NCBI GenBank assembly: GCA_905479495.1 | Contig: CAJQMR010000006.1 | Span: 144,148 to 208,147 of the forward strand | Source: an uncultured Anaerolineae bacterium | GTDB taxonomy: Bacteria; Chloroflexota; Anaerolineae; Promineifilales; Promineifilaceae | Direction of reading: 5' to 3' | Length of the DNA: 64,000 bases | In this document: positions 8,316-15,494 of the stretch, one piece after another | How positions within the stretch are numbered: position 1 is the stretch's first letter | Layout of the letters: each line of letters starts with the position of its first letter | The notes under the pieces: generated by a model | The model's database searches: none | Told to the model about the DNA's origin: nothing | The model's input: the letters and a program-made list of their open reading frames with translations, nothing else | Translations under genes and position numbers: made by a program

Positions 8316-8684
8316 ATGGACGAGAAAATTCGGCAGGCGTTGGCCACGGACGAGGTAATTGACATAACGACGATGGGGCGCAAAAGCGGTCACCCTCAGC
8401 GGATTGAGATTTGGTTTAAGCAGGTAGACGGCCGTACCTACATCACCGGCACGCCCGGTCCGCGAGATTGGTACGCCAACCTGTTGGAAAATCCCCGCTT
8501 TATTTTCCACCTAAAACAGTCGGTACAGGCCGATTTGCCAGCCTGTGCCCGCTTTGTGCTTAATCCGGCTGAGCGGCTTGCCATTTTTAGCGATCCGGTG
8601 ATGGCCTGGTATCACGAGCAGGTTGATTCAATCGATGAGTTAGTAACAGGGAGTCCGTTGATTGAGGTGATTTTTACGGAATGA
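8316..8684 (+). CDS. Deazaflavin (F420)-type nitroreductase-family protein
   Basis: A 122-residue protein of the DUF385/Ddn split-barrel family, whose members bind deazaflavin F420 or related flavins. Visible family features are TTMGRKSGHPQRIEIWF (residues about 16-32) and YITGTPGPRDWYANLLENPRF (about 38-58). The start is the ATG preceded by GAGGG at a good distance; the open frame upstream runs through a leader hairpin. The reaction and substrate are not deducible. A second family member lies at 58743, so the organism probably makes F420. The gene runs 35 bp ahead of thiD in the same direction. Confidence 0.8.
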   Translation: MDEKIRQALATDEVIDITTMGRKSGHPQRIEIWFKQVDGRTYITGTPGPRDWYANLLENPRFIFHLKQSVQADLPACARFVLNPAERLAIFSDPVMAWYHEQVDSIDELVTGSPLIEVIFTE

Positions 8685-8719
8685 GCAGGCGTGTCCCTAA
8701 TTGAATCCAAATAAAAAAT

Positions 8720-9517
8720 ATGAACGAACCTGTTAAGTTGTTAACCATTGGCGGTTCAGACAGTGGCGGGGCAGCAGGCATTCAGGCGGATTTAAAAACG
8801 TGGACGGCGCTGGGGGGCTATGGTATGAGTGTGCTTACGGCCGTTACTGCGCAAAACAGCCTCACGGTAAAAGATGTTGCCTGGATGACACCGCGCTTTG
8901 TTCAATCCCAGCTAGAAGCCGTGCTGTCTGACTACGGTGCCGCCGCAGTGAAAACCGGGTTTTTGGGCCGAGCCGAGTTAATTATTTCCGTTTCTGCCCT
9001 GCTGCAAAAATACAAACCGATTAACATCGTCATTGATCCGGTGCTGGTGAATCATCGTCAGCAACCGATGTTCCCTGATGCGGTGCGCCAGCTCTATTTT
9101 TGCTATTTACTGCCGCTGGCCGATTTGGTGACACCCAACGTGACCGAAGCGGCCGTTTTGCTCAACACGTCTACCCTGGACAGCCACGGCAAAGTTCGCG
9201 GGGCCGCCGAATGGCTGCACAGGCGGGGTGCCCGCCAAGTCCTCATCAAAGGCTTTCGCGAGCCTGAAGAAGTGGTTGACATTCTGTTTGACGGCAGTAC
9301 GTTTACCGAATTTCGTCAGCCGCTTATCAACACGCTAAATACGCATGGTTCTGGCGATGTTCTCTCAGCCGCAATTTGTGCCTATTTGGCCAGAGGTGAT
9401 GACATGGAAACGGCCGTAGCCAAAGCCCAGCAGTTCACCCATCGTGCCATCCGGCGTGCTGCTAATTGGCGGCTGGGTGGCGGCCACGGCCCGTTGGCCC
9501 TCTTCAGTAAAAAGTGA
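8720..9517 (+). CDS. thiD: Hydroxymethylpyrimidine/phosphomethylpyrimidine kinase
   Basis: A 265-residue ribokinase-fold kinase that phosphorylates HMP and HMP-P for thiamine biosynthesis. Family landmarks are LLTIGGSDSGGAAGIQADLKTW at the start, VLTAVTAQNS, DPVLVNH, the segment LVTPNVTEAAVLL, and the C-terminal anion hole THGSGDVLSAAICAYLARG. Length and order fit ThiD. No other thiamine genes and no TPP riboswitch are visible upstream; the leader between it and the F420-type gene is only 35 bp, so co-transcription is likely. Confidence 0.92.
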   Translation: MNEPVKLLTIGGSDSGGAAGIQADLKTWTALGGYGMSVLTAVTAQNSLTVKDVAWMTPRFVQSQLEAVLSDYGAAAVKTGFLGRAELIISVSALLQKYKPINIVIDPVLVNHRQQPMFPDAVRQLYFCYLLPLADLVTPNVTEAAVLLNTSTLDSHGKVRGAAEWLHRRGARQVLIKGFREPEEVVDILFDGSTFTEFRQPLINTLNTHGSGDVLSAAICAYLARGDDMETAVAKAQQFTHRAIRRAANWRLGGGHGPLALFSKK

Positions 9518-9575
9518 AACGTAAATAGCGCGTAAGTGAGCTTTTCACTTATCACTTTCCACTCCCTCCCCTTTG

Positions 9576-9628
9576 TTGACGCGGTTTCAGAACTTTGCTA
9601 ACATCAGGTACATTCAAAACGTTCTGAA
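9576..9628 (+). promoter_or_regulatory. Promoter with inverted-repeat operator for the GbsR-like gene
   Basis: TTGACG at 9576-9581, 17-bp spacer and TAACAT at 9599-9604. The half-site TTCAGAAC (9586-9593) lies inside the spacer and its exact complement GTTCTGAA (9621-9628) lies just after the expected start site. This is a plausible autoregulatory operator pair for the regulator that follows. Confidence 0.6.
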
Positions 9629-9642
9629 CGCAGGGGAAAACA

Positions 9643-10179
9643 ATGCATAAGAGTTTAACGGCCGTAAATGATAGTACCGTAGCAGGCTTGGGGCGATTGG
9701 CCCGCTTTTTTGGCTTCAGCGAAGTGATGGGGCGCCTCTATGGCACCTTGCTGATGAGCCCGGAACCGCTCTCGTTGGACGACCTGGCTGATACGCTGCG
9801 CATCAGCAAAGGCTCGGTGAGCATGAATATGCGTGCCCTGGAGCGCTGGGGCATGGCCAATGAGGTTTGGATGCGCGGCGAGCGCAAAAAATATTACCAG
9901 GCCGAATCTGACCTGTGGCAAGTGATCCGCAACGTGCTAGACAGCCGCGAGCGGCGCGAAGTGCAGGTGGCGCTGCAAGTGCTCAGCGAAAGCGTGGAAA
10001 AGCTGCAATCCGCTAACGAAAAGCTCAGCCCAGAAGAGCAGGAATTGGCCAAATATTACCTGGAACGCATTGATGACCTGCAAGCGTTTTTTGAATTTGC
10101 CCAGATGGCGCTGGAAACAGTGCTGGGCGGCCAGGAAACCCTCGATTTTGAATCTGTCACCAAAATAGAAATTGGTTGA
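9643..10179 (+). CDS. GbsR/MarR-like transcriptional regulator
   Basis: A 178-residue winged-helix regulator. Residues about 20-90 match the GbsR type: GRLARFFGFSEVMGRLYGTLLMSPEPLSLDDLADTLRISKGSVSMNMRALERWG, then a wing with RGERKKYYQ. The C-terminal half is a long helical dimerisation region (ESVEKLQSANEKLSPEEQELAKYYLERIDDL). Members of this family control osmoprotectant or export genes; the target here is unknown. A strong promoter with a symmetric repeat directly upstream suggests autoregulation. Start chosen at ATG with a purine-rich AGGGG upstream. Confidence 0.85.
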   Translation: MHKSLTAVNDSTVAGLGRLARFFGFSEVMGRLYGTLLMSPEPLSLDDLADTLRISKGSVSMNMRALERWGMANEVWMRGERKKYYQAESDLWQVIRNVLDSRERREVQVALQVLSESVEKLQSANEKLSPEEQELAKYYLERIDDLQAFFEFAQMALETVLGGQETLDFESVTKIEIG

Positions 10180-10182
10180 TCG

Positions 10183-10246
10183 GAGACTGGAGATTGGTAA
10201 GCCAGAATCGGGGTTTCTCAATCTCCAATCTCTAATCACCAGTCTC
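10183..10246. repeat. Intergenic short-word hairpin repeat (GAGACTGG type)
   Basis: GAGACTGGAGATTGG on the left is mirrored by CCAATCTCTAATCACCAGTCTC on the right, in words of about 7 nt (CAATCTC, CAATCTC, TAATCAC). It sits between the GbsR-like gene and the NTPase gene. Confidence 0.65.
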
Positions 10247-10257
10247 GTTCTCAGCCT

Positions 10258-10782
10258 ATGAAAATTGCTGTTGGTTCCACTAATCCGGTAAAGGTTACGG
10301 CCGTTCGCCAAACCATCACACGTATCTGGCCCGAAGCCGAAATTGTGCCCATTGCCGTGCCCAGCGGCGTCAGCGACATGCCCATGACGGACGAGGAAAC
10401 GCGCACCGGGGCGCACAATCGGGCCATTGCCGCCCGCGAGGCGCTGGATGCGGACTTTGGCGTGGGGCTGGAAGGGGGTGTGCAGCCGGAACCGTTTGGC
10501 CTGACGCTGCACGGCTGGGTAGTGGTGGTGGATCGAAACGGCCGTACCGGCATCGGTGGTGGCGGGCGGCTGCCCTTACCCGATCATATCGCTCAAAAAG
10601 TGTTGGCTGGCACCGAACTCGGCCACGTCATGGACGAGATTTTGGACGACCACAACACCAAGCAAAAAGGCGGCGCGGTCGGAGCACTCACCAATGGCCT
10701 GGTGCTGCGTGGCGAGACCTTTGCCCTGGCCACGGCGTACGCGTTTGCGCCCTTCGTCTCGCCTGATCTTTATCACGAGTAG
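10258..10782 (+). CDS. Inosine/xanthosine triphosphatase, YjjX family
   Basis: A 174-residue house-cleaning NTPase that removes non-canonical purine triphosphates (ITP, XTP). It matches the YjjX/DUF84 family: KIAVGSTNPVKVTAV at the N-terminus, the segment SDMPMTDEETRTGAHNRA, DFGVGLEGGV, and the C-terminal DEILDDHNTKQKGGAVGALTNG. Length is normal. It lies alone between two intergenic repeat hairpins; no promoter is obvious. Confidence 0.9.
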   Translation: MKIAVGSTNPVKVTAVRQTITRIWPEAEIVPIAVPSGVSDMPMTDEETRTGAHNRAIAAREALDADFGVGLEGGVQPEPFGLTLHGWVVVVDRNGRTGIGGGGRLPLPDHIAQKVLAGTELGHVMDEILDDHNTKQKGGAVGALTNGLVLRGETFALATAYAFAPFVSPDLYHE

Positions 10783-10794
10783 GTTGAGATTTTA

Positions 10795-10867
10795 TAGGAA
10801 GGCACAAAGGGAGGAAGAAACAAAGACCTTTTTTCTCTTTGTTTCTCCGCTTCTTCGTTCCTTTGTA
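10795..10867. repeat. Intergenic short-word hairpin repeat (ACAAAG type)
   Basis: GGCACAAAGGGAGGAAG and AAACAAAG on the left are mirrored by CTTTGTTTC, CGCTTCTTCGTTCCTTTGT on the right, with a T-rich loop. It may terminate transcription behind the NTPase gene. Confidence 0.6.
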
Positions 10868-10882
10868 TAAAATTGATTCATG

Positions 10883-10911
10883 TTTACGGCCGTTTGATTA
10901 CGGTTTACAAT
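10883..10911 (+). promoter_or_regulatory. Promoter of the nurA-herA operon, leaderless
   Basis: TTTACG at 10883-10888, 17-bp spacer, TACAAT at 10906-10911. The start codon at 10919 lies 7 nt behind the -10 box, so the transcript would begin at or next to the ATG. An ACGGCCGT copy (10886-10893) overlaps the -35 box. Confidence 0.55.
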
Positions 10912-10918
10912 AGCGCCC

Positions 10919-12139
10919 ATGACCCTGGAATATGAAAAATTACTGCCTCAAGTAAAAAAGATGGTTGATTCTGCACTGGCCCGGCAGAAAAAGCTTACTT
11001 CCCAACAAGAAAATATAACTGAGAAGCTGAATACACATGCGGAAGATCGAAAGGAACTTTATCGAACTTTGGATTTGGCTTTAGAGCGCACGGATAACAA
11101 GCTGTATGCGGCAAGGCCTCACCCAGCGTATGAACATGAGCCACTAAACAAAGGTGTAGCTTTTAGCCAAGATGCTTTGCCAGAAACGGCCGTAGTCGTT
11201 GGGGCGGATGGTTCCCAAATTATGCCGGACCGTCATGCCCCTTTTCTTTACTACTTGATCAATATTGGAATCATCAAATATTATCACGGGACATCAATAG
11301 CCCCCGATATTTTCACCAAGCCAATTCTTCAATTTCCAGATGATAGTTTGGATTCGAACGAGATGGTCTTCACTTCCGGTGAAGTGAGCGTCGCACGTGA
11401 TTTGGAAGAGATTCGGACACTAAGTGACACTGTGTGCGAACAAAGTAATCAGACCGAGGACTTGGTTTTAGGCTTGCTAGATCAAAGGTTGCTTTACCGG
11501 GGTGAGACACAGGTGGTATATGAGTGGCTAAAATCGCTTCAAAATGTAGAACAGTGCTATGAACGGAATAAATCTGCTAGCTTAGTTGGATTTATTACTA
11601 ATCCGGGAACCAGCGTTGTTGTCAACATGCTAAGAACCCTTGATATCGATCGTATTGATACTGAAACAGGCGAGTTTCTATTAGATCCAGACACACTTAT
11701 ACAGAGCAACATCGGTATTACAGATGCTACACTTTTTGCTGATTTACTTGAACCAGGTCAACGAAGTACGGTATTTACAAACATTTCGGAGTTAAATACT
11801 AGGTTCGGTAATCGGGGACAAGAAATCTGTTTCTTTTATTTGAACGTTTCAAAAAATGCACGGGGAAGACAAATTTCACGTGTAGATATACCTTGTTGGC
11901 TAGCTAATGATGTAAATATTATAAATAAGATTCACGCTTTAGTGTATTCTCAATGTAAATTTGAATACCCTTATGTATTAACTCGTGCAGATGAGATTGC
12001 GGTTATTTTGCAGCAGGATAGAGAATATTTTGAAAATATGATCGCTTTACAAATGGGTCCTGATTTTGCGCTACGTCGTCATAGCCCTAAACAAATTGGC
12101 AAGTTTGATACTCGAAGCGGAACTTCAAAATTTGAGTGA
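10919..12139 (+). CDS. NurA-domain nuclease
   Basis: A 406-residue protein with a NurA-type nuclease domain. The first metal-binding Asp motif is VVVGADGSQIMP (about residue 95), and the C-terminal core shows FFYLNVSKNARGRQISRVDIP followed by YPYVLTRADEIAVI, the usual last Asp-containing strand. The N-terminal 60 residues are a charged helix, probably a coiled coil. NurA partners the HerA translocase in 5' DNA end resection in archaea; some bacterial HerA systems act in phage defence. It heads a three-gene operon with a HAS-barrel-like protein and a HerA-like ATPase. Its base composition is AT-richer than the neighbours, and it has one ACGGCCGT copy in 1.2 kb. Confidence 0.82.
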   Translation: MTLEYEKLLPQVKKMVDSALARQKKLTSQQENITEKLNTHAEDRKELYRTLDLALERTDNKLYAARPHPAYEHEPLNKGVAFSQDALPETAVVVGADGSQIMPDRHAPFLYYLINIGIIKYYHGTSIAPDIFTKPILQFPDDSLDSNEMVFTSGEVSVARDLEEIRTLSDTVCEQSNQTEDLVLGLLDQRLLYRGETQVVYEWLKSLQNVEQCYERNKSASLVGFITNPGTSVVVNMLRTLDIDRIDTETGEFLLDPDTLIQSNIGITDATLFADLLEPGQRSTVFTNISELNTRFGNRGQEICFFYLNVSKNARGRQISRVDIPCWLANDVNIINKIHALVYSQCKFEYPYVLTRADEIAVILQQDREYFENMIALQMGPDFALRRHSPKQIGKFDTRSGTSKFE

Positions 12140-12157
12140 TTCAGGATAAGTGAACTT

Positions 12158-12778
12158 ATGACTTCAATGGATAAAGAAATTGGACGTACATTACGTGCTA
12201 GCACAGAAGGGTTTGTAGTTGGATGTCGCGTTGAACAATTAACTTCTTCTTTTGGTGATTTGGTTAAAGTAAAACTAAACGAAACAGACGTAGTCTATGG
12301 TCTTATTTATAAGATTGACATAGATGATGATCCGCTGGTGCGCCGGTTAGTATTGTTGGATGGATTAGAGCCTGCAATGATTGAAGATCAGCGGCAGAAC
12401 AGGTTAGTACCCATAGAAATGAGTGTCTTGGCAGTAGGTTACAATATTAACGGCCGTTTACGGCATGGACTTTCTATGAGGCCTCCCCTTAGTCTCGATC
12501 CAGCGTTTTTATGCTCAGACCTCAACGAAATCAAAGAATTCACGGACGATTTGGGATATTTGCGGATGATCACGCGTGCTGACCCCACAAAAGTGCCTAT
12601 TGATCAGTTGCTCATCACCCATATTCGTAACCTTTGCCAATTACGCGGGGAACATCAGTGGGCTGCTGCTGCTATTCAAGAAGTCATTGAGCTTCTAAGG
12701 CACGATTATCAAACGCTTGTGCCAATTTTGGAAACTTTGAGTCATACCTTGCCGCAATTGGCAAACACATTGCCATAA
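12158..12778 (+). CDS. HerA-associated protein with HAS-barrel-like N-terminus
   Basis: A 206-residue protein between nurA-like and herA-like genes (18 and 25 bp gaps). Residues about 8-75 (IGRTLRASTEGFVVGCRVE, LVKVKLNETDVVYGLIYKIDIDDD) have the alternating beta pattern of the HAS barrel, the small domain at the start of HerA and F1-ATPase subunits. The rest is helical (IQEVIELLRHDYQTLVPILETL). No catalytic motif is visible. Its place in the operon suggests an adaptor or third subunit of the HerA-NurA complex; this is inference. The barrel call is by eye. Confidence 0.6.
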   Translation: MTSMDKEIGRTLRASTEGFVVGCRVEQLTSSFGDLVKVKLNETDVVYGLIYKIDIDDDPLVRRLVLLDGLEPAMIEDQRQNRLVPIEMSVLAVGYNINGRLRHGLSMRPPLSLDPAFLCSDLNEIKEFTDDLGYLRMITRADPTKVPIDQLLITHIRNLCQLRGEHQWAAAAIQEVIELLRHDYQTLVPILETLSHTLPQLANTLP

Positions 12779-12803
12779 TTATTAGCATATTTGGAGCATC
12801 ATC

Positions 12804-14537
12804 ATGGAAGAACAAAACCCTATAGGGTATATCGTTGGGGGAAGCTTGAAGGAAGGGTTGTTTGTCCGCCTGTCTGTTTCGCCTGAAAAAGTTCAGGAAG
12901 GAAGTTTTGTGGTTTGCGATAGCGGAGATTGGCGGTTTTACGGATTAATTACAAATCTTGCATTAGGTGCTACGAACCCACGATTTGCTGACGAACGGCC
13001 GTCTCGTATCGAGTCACCATTTATTCGCAATGCACTCATGGGAAAGACGCTTTATACAACTATCGAAATGTTTCCTACGTTGATGATGGATCGTGGACCT
13101 GATCCTGGCACCGATCCTTCTGCTTATTTGGATTGGCAAGAAGAGGTTGAAAAAGGAAAGATTGGCCCGCAGCCTGTGAAAACAGTCCCTGCTCATCATG
13201 TTTCTGTCCGTCTTGCAGACAAAGCCGATGTTGACGCGATTTTTAAAGCTCCTGAAGAAAGTTCGTTCGTTATTGGTCACACGCTAGAACAACAGCACCC
13301 GATCAATCTTGATTTAAGAAAATTGGTTAAGCGCTCAATGGGTATTTTTGGCGCAACTGGAACAGGAAAAAGCTATTTAACGCGCATGGTTTTAGCGGGC
13401 GTAATGAGCCTGACAGATAAAGGTAGTGAAAAAGCCCCGGCAACAATAGTTTTTGATATGCACAATGAGTATGCTTTTGATGTTCAAAATCCAGATGGGA
13501 CGGGTGTCGCCAGGGGGCTTAGCTATTTATTTGGAAAAAAAATACAAACTGTTGCCTTGGGCAAACAAACTATCCGAGCAAATCGGCCCGATTTCGATCT
13601 CTTGCTATCGGCAAAGGATATTACACCAGAAGATGTTTTATTACTCTCCGGAATGCTTAACTTAACAGATACAGCAGCCTCCACTTTAAGCGCATTGGCT
13701 AGTGATTTCAAAGAAAATTGGTTTGCCAAATTCATGGCCATGATTCCGGGAAAAATGGAAGAAATAGAAACCGAATCAGGTAAGTTAAAAAAAGTCCCAG
13801 CCCCTGATTCAGTAGAATTTTGGGCTAATGATAGCAATGTGCACCCCAAAGCAGCTGCTGCACTGCATAACAAGTTAATGCGGGTTTATCGAAAAGAGTA
13901 TGTTGGCGAGCGACAAGCAGGCAATCCGATAAACATGATTATTGATGCGCTGCAAAACGGCCGTCACATTGTCCTTAGTTTTGGCAAACATGATGATGAA
14001 CTTGATTATTTACTGGTTTCCAACATTCTTACCAGACGTATTCGCGAAAAATGGGTAGAGCTTACCGAACAGAGCCATCTTGATGCAGATGAGAAGAAAC
14101 CGCGGCCACTTGTTATTGCTATTGAAGAGGCGCACAAGCTCTTAAGCCCTCAGCTTTCTAAGCAGACGGCGTTTGGCATTATTGCCCGCGAGCTGCGTAA
14201 ATATTTTGTCACGCTGCTGGTGGTGGATCAACGGCCGTCTGGCATCGACGACGAGGTAATGAGCCAGCTAGGCACCCGCATCACCGGTTGGTTGGGGGAT
14301 GAAGACGACATCCGCGCCGTGCTTACCGGTCTGGCCGGGCGTGACCAGCTACGCGGCATGCTGGCCCGTCTGCAAGAGAAGGAAGAGGTGCTGCTGCTTG
14401 GCTGGGGCGTCAAGATGCCTATCCCCGTACGCTCGCGCCGCTACGATGAAACCTTCTATGAAGAAATGAAAGGCCGCAAAAGCAGCACGCCGCAGCCATC
14501 GGGAGATGAGATTGATGATTGGTTATCCTATGGGTAA
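12804..14537 (+). CDS. HerA-like hexameric DNA translocase ATPase
   Basis: A 577-residue FtsK/HerA-superfamily ATPase. An N-terminal barrel (residues 1-60: IGYIVGGSLKEGLFVRLS, EGSFVVCDS) precedes Walker A GATGTGKS at 183-190. Walker B is PLVIAIEEAHKLLSP with the catalytic Glu. Further on, VDQRPSGIDDEVMSQLGTRITGWL matches the sensor/arginine-finger segment of HerA. A C-terminal tail follows. HerA rings drive NurA nuclease along DNA ends. It closes the operon with the nurA-like gene and is followed by an intergenic hairpin. The last third (from about 14100) has the usual window composition, while the first part is AT-rich. Confidence 0.87.
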   Translation: MEEQNPIGYIVGGSLKEGLFVRLSVSPEKVQEGSFVVCDSGDWRFYGLITNLALGATNPRFADERPSRIESPFIRNALMGKTLYTTIEMFPTLMMDRGPDPGTDPSAYLDWQEEVEKGKIGPQPVKTVPAHHVSVRLADKADVDAIFKAPEESSFVIGHTLEQQHPINLDLRKLVKRSMGIFGATGTGKSYLTRMVLAGVMSLTDKGSEKAPATIVFDMHNEYAFDVQNPDGTGVARGLSYLFGKKIQTVALGKQTIRANRPDFDLLLSAKDITPEDVLLLSGMLNLTDTAASTLSALASDFKENWFAKFMAMIPGKMEEIETESGKLKKVPAPDSVEFWANDSNVHPKAAAALHNKLMRVYRKEYVGERQAGNPINMIIDALQNGRHIVLSFGKHDDELDYLLVSNILTRRIREKWVELTEQSHLDADEKKPRPLVIAIEEAHKLLSPQLSKQTAFGIIARELRKYFVTLLVVDQRPSGIDDEVMSQLGTRITGWLGDEDDIRAVLTGLAGRDQLRGMLARLQEKEEVLLLGWGVKMPIPVRSRRYDETFYEEMKGRKSSTPQPSGDEIDDWLSYG

Positions 14538-14600
14538 TTGGGCAATTAAGTAATTGAGTAATTGGATGGCCAATTACCTAATTACTTAGTTACTCAATTA
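14531..14600. repeat. Intergenic short-word hairpin repeat (TAATTG type), possible terminator
   Basis: AAGTAATTGAGTAATTGG (14548-14565) pairs with 14570-14587 over 18 positions with two mismatches and a 4-nt loop; the words have a period of about 7 nt. It closes the HerA operon. Confidence 0.65.
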
Positions 14601-14678
14601 CGTTTCCTCATGCCTTGGCGAACGCTTGTTTACCCCATCACCAAGCAACCAGATTACTGATCCAGCCTCTGTTCCAGG

Positions 14679-14684
14679 TATAAT
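14679..14684 (+). promoter_or_regulatory. -10 box directly before the acyltransferase start
   Basis: A perfect TATAAT lies 6 nt before the ATG at 14691, which would give a leaderless transcript. No good -35 box is at the normal distance (best TTACTG, 19 bp). Confidence 0.45.
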
Positions 14685-14690
14685 CCCCGT

Positions 14691-15476
14691 ATGAATCCCT
14701 ACTTTCCCCATGATACCTATGACACGCCACCAGATACCCCGCGCCGACTGCTAGATCGGCTAGCGTTGGGCAGCCGCCTGTATTTACATGGCCACTTTAT
14801 TTGGGAAATTATCAAAGCCCGCTGGTTTGTCGCCCAGGGTAAATATGATCGGGCGGCTTGGGCCGAGACAGCGTATGCTATTTTTAAGATGACTGAGGGG
14901 AGCGGTGGCCGGTTTCACATTCGTGGATTAGACAATATTCGCGCTCTGACGGAGCCAGTGGTTTTTGTGAGTAACCATATGAGCAGCCTGGAGGGTAACA
15001 TCTTTGGTTGTTTGTTGCCGCAGCCGCAGGACATCAACTTTGTGGTCAAGGCGTCATTGCTGCGTTATCCGGTGTTTGGCCCGATGCTTCGTGCCCGGGA
15101 ACCCATTGCTGTGGGGCGTGCCAACCCACGGGAGGATTTGCAGAAGGTGTTGGTAGAAGGTACCCAAAAATTGCAAAACGGCCGTTCCATCCTTCTTTTT
15201 CCCCAACACACCCGCATGACCACATTTAGCCCCGCCGAGTTCAACTCTCTGGGCATCAAGCTGGCCAAACGGGCTGGCGTACCGGTCGTGCCTATTGCGG
15301 TGAAGACCAACTTTTTAATAAACGGCCGTTATCTGCGCGACTTTGGCCCTCTGGATCGCAGCCAGCCAATTCACCTGACGTTTGGACGGCCGTTTCAAGT
15401 AGAAAACAGCAAACAAGCTCACCATCAAGTTCTTGAATTCATCCAGCATCACCTTGATCAGTGGCAGGGGCCGTAA
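14691..15476 (+). CDS. PlsC-like 1-acyl-glycerol-3-phosphate acyltransferase
   Basis: A 261-residue phospholipid acyltransferase-family protein. FVSNHMSSLEGNIFGCLL (about residue 84) corresponds to the NHx4D catalytic block, with Glu where Asp is usual. VVKASLLRYPVFGPMLRAREPIAVGR matches block II. LLFPQHTRM occupies the place of FPEGTRS, so the common EG is QH. VPVVPIAVKTNF matches block IV. These changes suggest a divergent subfamily with a different acyl acceptor, or weakened activity. It has no membrane segment and is convergent with the RamB-like regulator, stop codons 18 bp apart. Confidence 0.8.
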   Translation: MNPYFPHDTYDTPPDTPRRLLDRLALGSRLYLHGHFIWEIIKARWFVAQGKYDRAAWAETAYAIFKMTEGSGGRFHIRGLDNIRALTEPVVFVSNHMSSLEGNIFGCLLPQPQDINFVVKASLLRYPVFGPMLRAREPIAVGRANPREDLQKVLVEGTQKLQNGRSILLFPQHTRMTTFSPAEFNSLGIKLAKRAGVPVVPIAVKTNFLINGRYLRDFGPLDRSQPIHLTFGRPFQVENSKQAHHQVLEFIQHHLDQWQGP

Positions 15477-15494
15477 ACCGCAAAAAGCTTTGGC

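Noticed and set aside
8720..8760. TPP riboswitch before thiD
   Set aside because: The gap to the preceding gene is only 35 bp and holds none of the conserved riboswitch sequence.
10919..14537. Prophage or transposon island
   Set aside because: The composition differs, but there is no integrase, transposase, attachment repeat or tRNA junction at the edges.
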